Below are positions 13,559-21,174 of a stretch of 21,174 bases of DNA, piece by piece. The stretch is from assembly GCA_035540935.1 (NCBI GenBank), contig DATLFS010000073.1, forward strand, positions 1-21,174, in the 5' to 3' direction. Made by a program: the position numbers and the translations under genes. The notes under the pieces are model-generated. The model did no database searches and was not told the DNA's origin. It worked only from the letters and a program-made list of their open reading frames with translations. The stretch is from DATLFS01 sp035540935. Its GTDB lineage: Bacteria > Actinomycetota > CADDZG01 > WHSQ01. Positions within the stretch are counted from its first letter, which is position 1, and every line of letters begins with the position of its first letter.

Positions 13559-16500
13559 GCGCCAGAGGTTAACTGCTGAAGGATCCCGGTCAGCCAGCCG
13601 ACGACCCCCTCCTTCGGCACGGCGCGCTCCGGCAACAGGAGCGTCTGGGTCGCGTGGCGGTACTCGGCCTCGGGGAGGATCCGGCGCAGCCGGAAGATCT
13701 TCGAATCCTCGAGCTCGATCGGGCGGATGCGGAGGTTGCGCGCCACGGTGGCGGCTTCGGCCACGCCGAGCGACACGAGCAGGCGCCGCAGCCTTGCCAC
13801 CTCGAACAGTCCCTCGACCGGCTCCGGGAGCGGCGCGCCGTAGCGGTCGGCGAGCTCGTCGCGCACCTCGGTCAACAGCTCTTCGTCGCGTGCGCCGGCG
13901 ATGCGGCGGTACGCCTCCAGCCTCAGGTTCTCGTCCGCGATGTAGCCCTTCGGGATGAACGCCGCGAGCGGCAGGTCGATGCGGACCTCGTCGTCCTCCG
14001 GCACCGCCTCGCCCTTCAGCTCGTCGAACGCGCTCGCCATGAGCTTCACGTAGAGGTCGAAGCCGACCTCCGAGATATGGCCGGATTGCTCGCCGCCCAG
14101 GAGGTTGCCGGCCCCGCGGATCTCGAGGTCGCGCATCGCTATCCGGAAGCCGGAGCCGAGCCCGGTGTGCTCCGAAAGCGTCTTCAAGCGCTCATGCGCG
14201 TCCTCCGTCAGCGCGCGATCTGGCGGGAAGAAGAGGTAGGCGTACGCGCGCTCGTGCGCCCGGCCGACCCTGCCGCGGAGCTGGTACATCTGGCTCAAGC
14301 CGAGCAGATCGGCGCGCTCGACGATCAACGTGTTGACGGTAGGTATATCGAGTCCCGATTCGACGATCGTCGTGCACACCAGCACGTTCGTCTTCGCGTC
14401 GCCGAACTCGAGCATCGCCTGCTCGAGCGCCCTCTCCTCCATCTGGCCGTGCGCGACCCCCACGCGCGCGTCGGGAACGAGCTCCTGGATACGGCGCGCC
14501 GCGGCGTGGATCGTGTCGACGCGGTTGTGAACGTAGAAGACCTGTCCGTCGCGCAACAGCTCTCGGCGGATCGCGCTCCGGATCGTCTCCTCGTCGAACT
14601 CGCCGACGTACGTCATGATCGGGTGCCGGTTCTCGGGAGGCGTGTCGACGATCGACAGCGCGCGGATGCCCGACAGCGCCATCTCGAGTGTCCGCGGGAT
14701 CGGCGTCGCCGTCAGCGTCAGCACGTCGACCGACGTCTTGAGCTCCTTCAGCCGCTCTTTGTGCTCGACGCCGAAGCGCTGCTCCTCGTCGACCACGACC
14801 AAGCCGAGGTCCGCGAACTTCACGTCCTTGCTCAGGAGGCGGTGGGTGCCCACCACCACATCGACCTTGCCGTCCTCGAGATCCCGCACGACCTTCCTCG
14901 CCTCCGCCGCGGAGAGGAAGCGGGAGAGCATCTCGATCCTCACGGGGAAGCCGCGGAAGCGCTCGACGAACGTGGCGTGATGCTGCTGCGCCAGGATCGT
15001 CGTCGGCACGAGAACGGCGACCTGCTTGCCCGCCGTGACCGCCTTGAACGCGGCGCGCACGGCTATCTCGGTCTTGCCGTACCCGACGTCGCCGCACACC
15101 AGCCGGTCCATCGGCGTCGCCTTCTCCATGTCGTCCTTGACCTCGTCGATCGCGCGCACCTGGTCCGGCGTCTCCTCGTACGGGAACGCGTCCTCCAGCT
15201 CGCGCTGCCACGGCGTGTCCGGCGGATACGTGAAGCCCTGGGCGTTGGCGCGCTGTGCGTAGAGCTTCACCAGCTCCATCGCGACCTCGCGCACCCTCCT
15301 GCGGACGCGGCTCTTGGTCTTCGACCATTCCGCGGAGCCCAGCCGCGAGATCTTCGGCGCCTCGCCGCCCACGTACTTCGTGACGAGGTCCACCTGATCC
15401 GACGGAACGTAGAGCTTGTCGCCCTTGAGGTACTCGATGATCAGGTACTCGCGGTGTACCCCCAGGAGATCGCGCTCGACCATGCCGCGATAGCGGCCGA
15501 TGCCGTGCACGTCGTGAACGACGAGGTCGCCCTCGGCGAGATCGAGCGGCCCCGAAACCTCGCGCCGGCGTTGCGCCTGTCTCCGCCGCTGCGCACCCGA
15601 ACGCCGGCCCGTGAGATCGCTCTCCGCCACCAGCGCGAGGCGCGCCCACGGGAGGACGAACCCGCGGCCGAGCTCGCCGACCACGACTGTGCCGCCCGGC
15701 GGCGAATCGGCGCCCGGCGCGACGTCGGCGGCCGCGAAGGGGACGCCCGACGAGCGCAGGTTCCTGAGCAGCGTCTGCGCCGTCTCCGGAAGCGAGGCCG
15801 CGACGACGGCGCGGAAGCCCTCCGCCACGAGCGACCCCAGGCGCTCGGCGACGGCCTCAGGGCGTCCGGTCATCGCCGTCCACGTCTCGGCCGGCAACGC
15901 CTCGGCGCCCGGATCGTTGAACGACGTGAGCAGCAGGTGCTGCGCGATGTCGCTGAGCGCCTCGTCGAGAGGGGCGTAATGCTCCCCTTCCACTTTCGAG
16001 GTCGCCGTCCACTCCCGCACCTGGTCGAGCACCTCGTCGGCCCGGTCGCGCACCCTCTTGGGGTCCAAGACCACCGCGGCGGACCCCTCGGGGAGGAACG
16101 ACGCGAGCGGCCGGAGGTCGCCGTTGAGGAGAGGAAGGAACCTCTCCGCGCCCGGCTCCACGATCCCCTCGGCGAGGCGCTCCAGGACCGGATCGTTCTC
16201 GGCCAGCTCCGCGGCGCGCGCCCTGGTGCGATCGTCGGCGCGGAGCTCGCGGCACGGCGCGACGACGCACTCGCCGATCTCGTCCAGCGACCGCTGCGAC
16301 GCAAGAGCGAACTGGCGGATCGAGGTGATCTCGTCCCCCCACAGCTCGGCGCGCACCGGACGCTCCGACGACGGCGGGAAGACGTCGAGGATGCCGCCGC
16401 GCAGCGCGAACTCACCGCGGCGCTCGACCATGTAGTTGCGCTCGTAGCCCATCTCGACGAGGAGCCCGGATGCTTCGTCTAGGTCGATCTCGGCACCCGT

Positions 16501-16962
16501 CCCGAGAACGAGCGTCTTGAGATCGCTCTGCGGCGCGACGAGCTGCGTGATGCCTTGGGCGGTAGCGACGACGACGAACGACTCGCCCGCGGCGAGCCGC
16601 GCGAGGACGTGCAGCCTCCTCCCCATCGTCTCGACCGACGGCGACAGGGGCTCACCCGGCAGCACCTCCCACCCCGGGAACACCTCGGCGCCGTCCCGCC
16701 CCAAGAACGCGTGCACGTCTCGCGCCACGTGCTCCGCCTCCTCGCTGCGGGCGGTCACGACCAACAGCGGGCGCGCCGTGTGCCGCACGAGAGCCGCGAG
16801 CAGGAAGGGACGAACGGGCTCGGCAACCGTGACCGGGGCGCGGCTACCCAGGAGCGCCGTCAGGCGCTCTTCGGGGAAGAGGTCGAGGAGGGGGGCAAGC
16901 GGCGCCACGAGGGGCCAGTCTACGAGCGCGTCGCGGTCAGCGGGCTCGAGTGTTGAACTCAT
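13555..16962 (-). CDS. mfd: Transcription-repair coupling factor Mfd
   Basis: A full-length 1135-residue Mfd (E. coli has about 1148), which pushes stalled RNA polymerase off DNA and recruits UvrA. In order: a UvrB-like N-terminal module with the degenerate GVLP-type region; the CarD-like RNA-polymerase-interaction domain from GDLVVHDVHGIGRYRG (478 on) to about 535; Walker A GDVGYGKTE with G629-K630-T631; DEEQRFGV (725-732); TATPIPRTLEM; the translocation region GAGNLLGGEQSGH; and the C-terminal D7 domain. The ATG start overlaps the end of pth by 26 bp, and its TGA overlaps the parvulin start. L1131 is encoded by TTA, the only in-frame TTA I found in the window. Confidence 0.97.
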   Translation of the reverse strand: MSSTLEPADRDALVDWPLVAPLAPLLDLFPEERLTALLGSRAPVTVAEPVRPFLLAALVRHTARPLLVVTARSEEAEHVARDVHAFLGRDGAEVFPGWEVLPGEPLSPSVETMGRRLHVLARLAAGESFVVVATAQGITQLVAPQSDLKTLVLGTGAEIDLDEASGLLVEMGYERNYMVERRGEFALRGGILDVFPPSSERPVRAELWGDEITSIRQFALASQRSLDEIGECVVAPCRELRADDRTRARAAELAENDPVLERLAEGIVEPGAERFLPLLNGDLRPLASFLPEGSAAVVLDPKRVRDRADEVLDQVREWTATSKVEGEHYAPLDEALSDIAQHLLLTSFNDPGAEALPAETWTAMTGRPEAVAERLGSLVAEGFRAVVAASLPETAQTLLRNLRSSGVPFAAADVAPGADSPPGGTVVVGELGRGFVLPWARLALVAESDLTGRRSGAQRRRQAQRRREVSGPLDLAEGDLVVHDVHGIGRYRGMVERDLLGVHREYLIIEYLKGDKLYVPSDQVDLVTKYVGGEAPKISRLGSAEWSKTKSRVRRRVREVAMELVKLYAQRANAQGFTYPPDTPWQRELEDAFPYEETPDQVRAIDEVKDDMEKATPMDRLVCGDVGYGKTEIAVRAAFKAVTAGKQVAVLVPTTILAQQHHATFVERFRGFPVRIEMLSRFLSAAEARKVVRDLEDGKVDVVVGTHRLLSKDVKFADLGLVVVDEEQRFGVEHKERLKELKTSVDVLTLTATPIPRTLEMALSGIRALSIVDTPPENRHPIMTYVGEFDEETIRSAIRRELLRDGQVFYVHNRVDTIHAAARRIQELVPDARVGVAHGQMEERALEQAMLEFGDAKTNVLVCTTIVESGLDIPTVNTLIVERADLLGLSQMYQLRGRVGRAHERAYAYLFFPPDRALTEDAHERLKTLSEHTGLGSGFRIAMRDLEIRGAGNLLGGEQSGHISEVGFDLYVKLMASAFDELKGEAVPEDDEVRIDLPLAAFIPKGYIADENLRLEAYRRIAGARDEELLTEVRDELADRYGAPLPEPVEGLFEVARLRRLLVSLGVAEAATVARNLRIRPIELEDSKIFRLRRILPEAEYRHATQTLLLPERAVPKEGVVGWLTGILQQLTSGA

Positions 16963-17548
16963 TCATGGCGCGTTCGACGCCGTCGGAGAGGGTCCGCTCG
17001 ACCGCGTCGGCGGCATCGGACAGCACACGCGGGAGCTCCGCCCGCTCCGCCGCGGAGAAGTCCTCGAGCACCCAACCGACCGGGTCGCGGTCGCCGCGCG
17101 GGCGTGAGATGCCGACCCTCACGCGCACGAACTCCTTCGTGCGCAGATGTTGCGCCACCGACTTGAGGCCGTTGTGCCCGGCGGTGCCGCCGCCGACCTT
17201 GACCCGTACCTCGCCGAACGGGATGTCGAGCTCGTCGTGCACGACCACGATCCGCTGGGGCGCCACCTTGTAAAAGGACGCGAGCTCGCGCAACGGACGC
17301 CCCGATTCGTTCATATACGCCGTCGCAGCTCGGGCGAGCACGGCGCGGCCGTCTCCCAGCGTGGTCTCCGCCGTCAAGCTCCCGCTCTTGTGCCTCTTGA
17401 GCGACGCGGTAGACCGGTCGAGCAGCTCGTCGACGACCATCACCCCCGCGTTGTGCCGCGTGCGGGCGTAGCGGGCACCGGGGTTCCCGAGGCCGAAGAC
17501 GATCCATCGTTCGTCGTCGTCACCGCGGGCGCGGCGGAAGAATGACAC
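16937..17548 (-). CDS. pth: Peptidyl-tRNA hydrolase
   Basis: A 203-residue Pth that recycles peptidyl-tRNA released from ribosomes. Catalytic H32 (TRHNAG) and D105 (VVHDELDIPFG) and the substrate-binding asparagines N22 (GLGNPG), N80 (YMNESG) and N126 (GHNGLKS) are all present. About 13 charged residues precede the first core strand. The GTG start at 17546-17548 has only a weak TAGGCG upstream and lies 19 bp after rplY, so coupled translation is likely. Its end overlaps the mfd start by 26 bp. The rplY-pth pairing is standard in Actinobacteria and many Firmicutes. Confidence 0.95.
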   Translation of the reverse strand: MSFFRRARGDDDERWIVFGLGNPGARYARTRHNAGVMVVDELLDRSTASLKRHKSGSLTAETTLGDGRAVLARAATAYMNESGRPLRELASFYKVAPQRIVVVHDELDIPFGEVRVKVGGGTAGHNGLKSVAQHLRTKEFVRVRVGISRPRGDRDPVGWVLEDFSAAERAELPRVLSDAADAVERTLSDGVERAMNEFNTRAR

Positions 17549-17567
17549 CGCCTAGGGCCCCGTCCGG

Positions 17568-18260
17568 TCAGCCCTCGTCGGAGGTCGGCTCGTCCGTGCC
17601 GGCACCCTCCGGCGCGGCTTCGCCCGATGTGGCCGCCTCGTCCGCCGCGGCTCCCGGCTCGGTGACCACGCCGGCGCCCGCCTCGAGCTCCTCGAGCTCG
17701 GCCTCGCTGATCGGCGCGACGACGCTCGCCACGACCGTCTCGGCGTCGGTGACGATCTCGTAATCGCCCGACTTCGGCAGATCGCCTACGCGCAGGCTGT
17801 CGCCGATCGCGAGCGCCGCAACGTCGACCTCGATCGACTCGGGCACCGCGCCGGGGAGGCATTTCAGATGGACGGAGAAGAGCGGGTGTTCGAGGACACC
17901 GCCCTCTTTGACGCCGGCCGGCTCACCCGTGAGGTGGACCGGGACCTCGACGTCGATCTCGGTCTTACGGTCGATCGCGAGGAAGTCGGCGTGGAGGAGC
18001 GTGCCCTTGACGGGGTCGCGCTGCAGATCGCGGGTGAGTGCGAGCGTGGTCTGGCCGTCGAGATCGATGTCGAGGAGAACGTTTATGCCGGCATCGGTGT
18101 GGAGCGCGGTCACGAACTCGCGCCGGTCGACGGCGAGCGGGACCGGCTGCATGCCGCGCCCGTAGAGGATCCCAGGGACGCGCCCGGCGGCCCGCGCCTT
18201 GCGCGCGCTCCCCTTTCCGGTGTCTTCCCGCTTGATCGCCTTCAGCCTTACCTCGGCCAT
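17568..18260 (-). CDS. rplY: Ribosomal protein bL25, long CTC/TL5 form
   Basis: A 230-residue bL25 of the CTC type. The N-terminal 5S-rRNA-binding domain (about 1-95: RKARAAGRVPGILYGRG, LLHADFLAID) is followed by the CTC beta domain (about 96-185, with CLPGAVPESIEVDV) and an Ala/Glu-rich acidic tail of about 45 residues. It binds 5S rRNA in the large subunit; the CTC form is linked to general stress in other bacteria. The ATG has GAAGGAG (18269-18275) eight nt upstream. A TATACT hexamer about 100 nt upstream suggests its own promoter after prs. Confidence 0.95.
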   Translation of the reverse strand: MAEVRLKAIKREDTGKGSARKARAAGRVPGILYGRGMQPVPLAVDRREFVTALHTDAGINVLLDIDLDGQTTLALTRDLQRDPVKGTLLHADFLAIDRKTEIDVEVPVHLTGEPAGVKEGGVLEHPLFSVHLKCLPGAVPESIEVDVAALAIGDSLRVGDLPKSGDYEIVTDAETVVASVVAPISEAELEELEAGAGVVTEPGAAADEAATSGEAAPEGAGTDEPTSDEG

Positions 18261-18421
18261 CTCGATAGCTCCTTCGTCGCCCCTTCGTCTGGCTGCTCGC
18301 GCCGAGCCTCAGGCACGGGAGCAGGGATCGCTCGGGCGCGCCGCAGCGGCCGGAGCCGAGCCAGTATAGCGGCGGCGACCGCCTGGGTTCGCTACGGCCG
18401 CGTTGGGGACGGGCGTCGCCC
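18261..18421 (-). promoter_or_regulatory. prs-rplY intergenic region with rplY promoter and leader
   Basis: The largest non-coding gap. On the minus strand TATACT (18363-18368) is a five-of-six match to TATAAT, with no convincing -35. Transcription would give a leader of about 95 nt that ends in the rplY Shine-Dalgarno GAAGGAG. Within the leader GCTCG-GCG-CGAGC (18295-18307) can form a short hairpin. Downstream of the prs stop there is only a 4-bp GGGC/GCCC repeat and no T-run, so no intrinsic terminator is called. Confidence 0.5.
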
Positions 18422-19411
18422 CTAGGGCTGGTTCTTGTCGTGGAAGAGCTCGGAGACCGAGTCCTCCTCGAAGACCGCCTTCACGGTCTGGGCGACCAGC
18501 GGCGCGATCGAGAGCACGACGAGCTTGTCGATGTCCTTGTCGCTCGGGAGCGGGAGCGTGTTGGTGAGCACGACCTGCTTCAGCGCGGAGTTCTTGATGC
18601 GGTCTATCGCCGGCTCGGAGAGGACGCCGTGCGTGGCCGCGGCGTGAACCTCGCGCGCCCCCGCGGCGATCAGCGAATCGCACCCATGGACGAGCGTGCC
18701 GCCGGTGTCGATCATGTCGTCGACGACGACGCAGATGCGGCCGTCGACCTCACCGACCACGGCAAGCGTCTCTGAGGTGTTCCGGCGGTCGCGGCTCCTG
18801 CGCTTGTGCAGGAACGCGACCTGGCAGTTCAGTCCGTGTATCTCGTTCAGATACTGAGCCCACTTGTCGGCGAGACGAACGCCCCCCGCGTCGGGCGAAA
18901 CGAGGACGAACTCTTCGTCCAGCGCATCCGCGAGGAAATCGGCGAGGAGCGGAAGCGCCGTGAGGTGATCGAAGGGGACGTCGAAGAAGCCCTGGATCTG
19001 ACCTGTGTGGAGGTCGACCGAGAGGACGCGGTCGGCTCCCGCAGCCTCGTAGAAGTCCGCCATGAGCTTCGCGGTGATGGGCTCGCGCCCGCGGGCCTTC
19101 CGATCCTGGCGCGAGTAGGGATAGAAGGGGCAGACGGCGGTGATGCGCTTGGCCGACGCACGTTTGAGCGCGTCGATCATGATGAAGTGCTGCATGACGT
19201 TGTGGTCGACGGGATCGCAGATCGTCTGGATCACGAAGGCATCGCAACCACGCACGGACTCGGAGAACCGAACGTAGGTCTCGGAGTTGGCGAACGTCGA
19301 GACCTCGACCTCGCCCAGCTTCATCCCGAGATGCTCTGCGACCTCCTCCGCGAGCGCACGGTTGGCGGTGCCGGAGAAGATCATCAGCCGCTTGTGCGTG
19401 GGTAGTTGCAA
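18422..19411 (-). CDS. prs: Ribose-phosphate pyrophosphokinase (PRPP synthetase)
   Basis: A 329-residue enzyme that makes PRPP from ribose 5-phosphate and ATP for nucleotide, His and Trp synthesis. Visible are the N-terminal KRLMIFSGTAN, the ATP-contacting flexible loop PYSRQDRKARGREPITAK, DLHTGQIQGFF with H135, and the PRPP-binding loop VVVDDMIDTGGTL (228-240). The start is TTG at 19409-19411, supported by GGGAGAG (19416-19422) and the family's usual N-terminal length. The ATG ten codons in would remove the start of the first strand. It lies 27 bp after glmU, an arrangement conserved in Actinobacteria and Firmicutes that joins nucleotide-sugar and PRPP supply. Confidence 0.96.
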   Translation of the reverse strand: MQLPTHKRLMIFSGTANRALAEEVAEHLGMKLGEVEVSTFANSETYVRFSESVRGCDAFVIQTICDPVDHNVMQHFIMIDALKRASAKRITAVCPFYPYSRQDRKARGREPITAKLMADFYEAAGADRVLSVDLHTGQIQGFFDVPFDHLTALPLLADFLADALDEEFVLVSPDAGGVRLADKWAQYLNEIHGLNCQVAFLHKRRSRDRRNTSETLAVVGEVDGRICVVVDDMIDTGGTLVHGCDSLIAAGAREVHAAATHGVLSEPAIDRIKNSALKQVVLTNTLPLPSDKDIDKLVVLSIAPLVAQTVKAVFEEDSVSELFHDKNQP

Positions 19412-19415
19412 GTGA

Positions 19416-19422
19416 CTCTCCC
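19416..19422 (-). promoter_or_regulatory. Ribosome binding site fixing the TTG start of prs
   Basis: GGGAGAG on the minus strand lies 4 nt before the TTG (GGGAG is 6 nt away) in the glmU-prs gap. The nearest in-frame ATG lies 27 nt further in and has no such site. Confidence 0.6.
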
Positions 19423-19438
19423 GCTCGGTGGGTGCGTC

Positions 19439-20866
19439 CTATTCTGGCCCATCGGACGGATCGCCGCCCGGCGCGCCGCCGCGCTTCTTCATCCGGTCGC
19501 CCTTGCCCTCCAAGATGCGCGCCGGCATGCCGACGGCCAGGGCATCGTCGGGGACGTCGTCGCGGACGACGGCACCCGCGCCCGTCGCCGCCCGCTTCCC
19601 GATCCTCACCGGCGCCACGAGCATCGTGTCGGAGGAGATGTAGGCGTCGTCGTCGATGACGGTCTTGTTCTTGTCGACGCCGTCCCAGTTGCAGGTGATC
19701 GTGCCGGCACCCACGTTCACGCCCGAGCCGATGTCCGCGTCACCGAGGTAGGCGAGGTGGTTCGCCTTCGAGTCGCGGCCGAGCGAGGTGTTCTTGCTCT
19801 CGACGAAGGTCCCGAGGCGAGCGCCGGGACCGAGCGTGGTGCCCGGCCTGATCGACGCGAAAGGCCCGACCGACGATCCCTCTCCGAGGCGCGAGTCCCT
19901 CACCACCGCAAACGTCACGATCGCGCCCGGACCGATCTCCGAGTCGACGATCCTGCTCTGCGGGCCAACCTCCGCGCCGGAGCGGACGACCGTGCGGCCT
20001 TCCAAGAACGTGAAGGGCAAGATCGTCGCGTCCGGCTCGATCTCGACGCTCGCGTCGATGTAGGTGGTCGAGGGATCCACGATCGAGACCCCCGCATCGA
20101 GCCATCTCCGGCACGTCCTCTCCCGCAGGAGACGAGCCGCCTCCGCGAGTTGCGCACGGTCGTTCACGCCCACGATCTCGAGGGGATCCGTCTCGAGCGC
20201 CAAGACCTCGCCGCCGTGCGAGCGCAGTATCTGCACCACGTCCGTCAGGTAGATCTCGTTCTGCGCGTTGTCGTCCGATACCTCACGCAGCGCCTCGGAG
20301 AGCGCGCTGGAGTCGAACGCGTACACGCTCGCATTGATCTCGCGGATGTCGCGCTCTTCGGGAGACGCGTCGCGCTCCTCCACGATGCGCTCGATCACGC
20401 TCCCGTTACCGCGGACGACCCTGCCGTACCCGCTGGGGTCGTCCAGCGACGCGGTGAGGACGGCCGCCGGCGCGCCCGATGATTCCCGCAGCTCGAGGAG
20501 CCGGGAGAGGGTGTCGCTCGACAGCAAGGGTGAGTCACCCGGGGTCACGATCACCGTTCCGTCGAAGTCGCCCAAGGACGCGAGTCCCGCCGAGGCGGCG
20601 TCGCCGGTGCCGAGCGGCCGGGGCTGGATCGCGAACGAGAGGCCCTCGGCGAGACCGGCGGCTTCGAGATCCGCCTTCACCTCCTCCACCCGCGGCGACG
20701 CGACGACCACGATGTCTGCCAGGTCGAGCGGGCGGAGGGCGGCGACCACGTGCCCCAGCAGCGGTCGGCCGGCGGCACGATGCAGGACCTTCGGGCGTGA
20801 CGACTTCAGCCGCTTGCCTTCGCCGGCGGCGAGGATCACCGCCGCGCGGGGGCGCCGACGTGCCAC
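19439..20866 (-). CDS. glmU: Bifunctional UDP-GlcNAc pyrophosphorylase / glucosamine-1-phosphate acetyltransferase
   Basis: A 475-residue GlmU that acetylates glucosamine 1-phosphate and uridylylates it to UDP-GlcNAc for peptidoglycan. The N-terminal nucleotidyltransferase has LAAGEGKRLKS (12-22) and K26, PLGTGDA, GDSPLL, GYGRVVRG and QNEIYLTDVV. The C-terminal left-handed beta-helix has SKANHLAYLGD with catalytic H370 and GVNVGAGTITCNWDG. Two GTG codons stand in tandem (20867-20869 and 20864-20866). The AGGAGG at 20872-20877 is 2 nt from the first and 5 nt from the second, so the second was chosen. The tail after the helix is basic, then rich in Gly and Pro. tRNA-Gln lies 31 bp upstream, the usual actinobacterial order. 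Confidence 0.97.
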   Translation of the reverse strand: MARRRPRAAVILAAGEGKRLKSSRPKVLHRAAGRPLLGHVVAALRPLDLADIVVVASPRVEEVKADLEAAGLAEGLSFAIQPRPLGTGDAASAGLASLGDFDGTVIVTPGDSPLLSSDTLSRLLELRESSGAPAAVLTASLDDPSGYGRVVRGNGSVIERIVEERDASPEERDIREINASVYAFDSSALSEALREVSDDNAQNEIYLTDVVQILRSHGGEVLALETDPLEIVGVNDRAQLAEAARLLRERTCRRWLDAGVSIVDPSTTYIDASVEIEPDATILPFTFLEGRTVVRSGAEVGPQSRIVDSEIGPGAIVTFAVVRDSRLGEGSSVGPFASIRPGTTLGPGARLGTFVESKNTSLGRDSKANHLAYLGDADIGSGVNVGAGTITCNWDGVDKNKTVIDDDAYISSDTMLVAPVRIGKRAATGAGAVVRDDVPDDALAVGMPARILEGKGDRMKKRGGAPGGDPSDGPE

Positions 20867-20871
20867 CACGA

Positions 20872-20877
20872 CCTCCT
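20872..20877 (-). promoter_or_regulatory. Ribosome binding site of glmU
   Basis: A perfect AGGAGG on the minus strand. Its spacing favours the second of two adjacent GTG codons as the start. Confidence 0.7.
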
Positions 20878-20897
20878 GTTCGGCCTCGGCCCCTCAG

Positions 20898-20969
20898 CTG
20901 CCCCGCCTGGACTCGAACCAGGACTTAGGGAACCAAAATCCCTCGGGCTGCCACTTACCCCACGGGGCA
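20898..20969 (-). tRNA. tRNA-Gln (anticodon UUG)
   Basis: A 72-nt cloverleaf. The acceptor TGCCCCG pairs with CGGGGCA, with discriminator G; U1-A72 and G73 fit glutamine identity. The anticodon stem AGGGA/TCCCT encloses TTTTGGT (anticodon TTG), and the T arm is CCTGG-TTCGAGT-CCAGG. No CCA is encoded. It lies 15 bp after ispE and just before glmU, so it is probably co-transcribed or driven from a promoter inside ispE. Confidence 0.97.
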
Positions 20970-20984
20970 CCGTTCGGGGGCAGT

Positions 20985-21174
20985 CTAGTGGGCGGCCTCC
21001 GAGATCTCGACGCCGCGCGCGTGCGACCTCACCACCTCGACCCGGTCGAAGATGCCGGAGACGACGCCCGCGGCGCGGCGCGCCGAACCTTCGTCGTCAC
21101 AGAGTCCGAAGAGCGTGGGGCCGGAACCGCTCAGGAGGGCGCCGAGGCATCCCGCTTCGAGGAGCCGTTCCTTC
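20985..21174 (-). CDS. ispE: 4-diphosphocytidyl-2-C-methyl-D-erythritol kinase, C-terminal part only
   Basis: The last 62 residues of a GHMP kinase; the rest lies beyond the right edge. LGALLSGSGPTLFGL is GHMP motif 3, which positions the substrate and phosphates, and its neighbourhood (LLEAG before it, CDDEGSARRAA after it) matches IspE. IspE phosphorylates CDP-methylerythritol in the non-mevalonate isoprenoid pathway. The reading frame ends at TAG (20985-20987). Location upstream of tRNA-Gln and glmU agrees with the actinobacterial ispE-glmU neighbourhood. Another GHMP kinase cannot be strictly excluded from the fragment. Confidence 0.88.
   Translation of the reverse strand, partial: KERLLEAGCLGALLSGSGPTLFGLCDDEGSARRAAGVVSGIFDRVEVVRSHARGVEISEAAH

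Noticed and set aside
13654..16482. A 942-codon open frame on the plus strand opposite mfd
   Set aside because: It lies wholly antisense to a full-length, motif-complete mfd. Its translation is dominated by Arg, His, Leu and Val as expected from the complement of GC-rich codons, and shows no domain.
18400..18424. Hairpin after prs as intrinsic terminator
   Set aside because: Only a 4-bp GGGC/GCCC stem with a triloop and no following T-run; too weak to call.
1..21174. CRISPR array, mobile element, prophage or classical defence island
   Set aside because: No repeated spacer pattern, transposase, integrase, terminal inverted repeats or toxin-antitoxin motifs were seen. Gene content is mostly housekeeping.

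Overview
The window is a compact, GC-rich bacterial chromosome segment that reads as Actinomycetota. The order ispE - tRNA-Gln - glmU - prs - rplY - pth - mfd - SurA/PpiC lipoprotein - mazG - eno - ftsB - DUF501 - ppx follows the housekeeping block seen in mycobacteria and streptomycetes. It also carries the actinobacterial trio of histidine phosphatase (MSMEG_4193 type), DUF3090 and SCO1664-type kinase. Neither tRNA gene encodes its CCA end, and GTG or TTG starts are common. The lineage below phylum cannot be fixed from this window. I saw no rRNA, IS element, prophage, CRISPR array, integrase or toxin-antitoxin pair, and the longest gap between genes is 161 bp.

Nearly everything is on the minus strand, so transcription runs from right to left. 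From the right edge: the end of ispE and tRNA-Gln(UUG); glmU and prs (UDP-GlcNAc and PRPP supply); rplY and pth (translation); mfd (transcription-coupled repair); a parvulin lipoprotein; mazG (NTP clean-up); eno; and ftsB (division). A convergent small lipoprotein gene then interrupts the block. After it come DUF501, ppx (polyphosphate), an AMP-forming acyl-CoA ligase and the uncharacterised trio. The ligase and the first two trio genes overlap by 4 bp, and the third trio gene abuts the second. tRNA-Leu(UAA) and a trans-sulfuration enzyme follow closely.

The left 3 kb is more accessory. It holds a small secreted protein on plus, two half-size TauE/SafE transporter genes overlapping by 4 bp, an AlkA-like DNA glycosylase on plus, and stand-alone LigD phosphoesterase and polymerase genes. 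The glycosylase and the NHEJ genes diverge from a 53-bp gap that holds an inverted repeat.

The layout is streamlined. Many same-strand neighbours overlap by 4 bp (ATGA or GTGA), and all three convergent gene pairs put their stop codons within a few bases of each other with no visible terminator. Several unit-leading genes lack a Shine-Dalgarno but have a TAnnnT hexamer 6-8 nt before the start codon, suggesting leaderless mRNAs. The least understood system is the kinase / DUF3090 / phosphatase trio, here coupled to an acyl-CoA ligase whose acetate-limiting tryptophan appears to be replaced by glycine.
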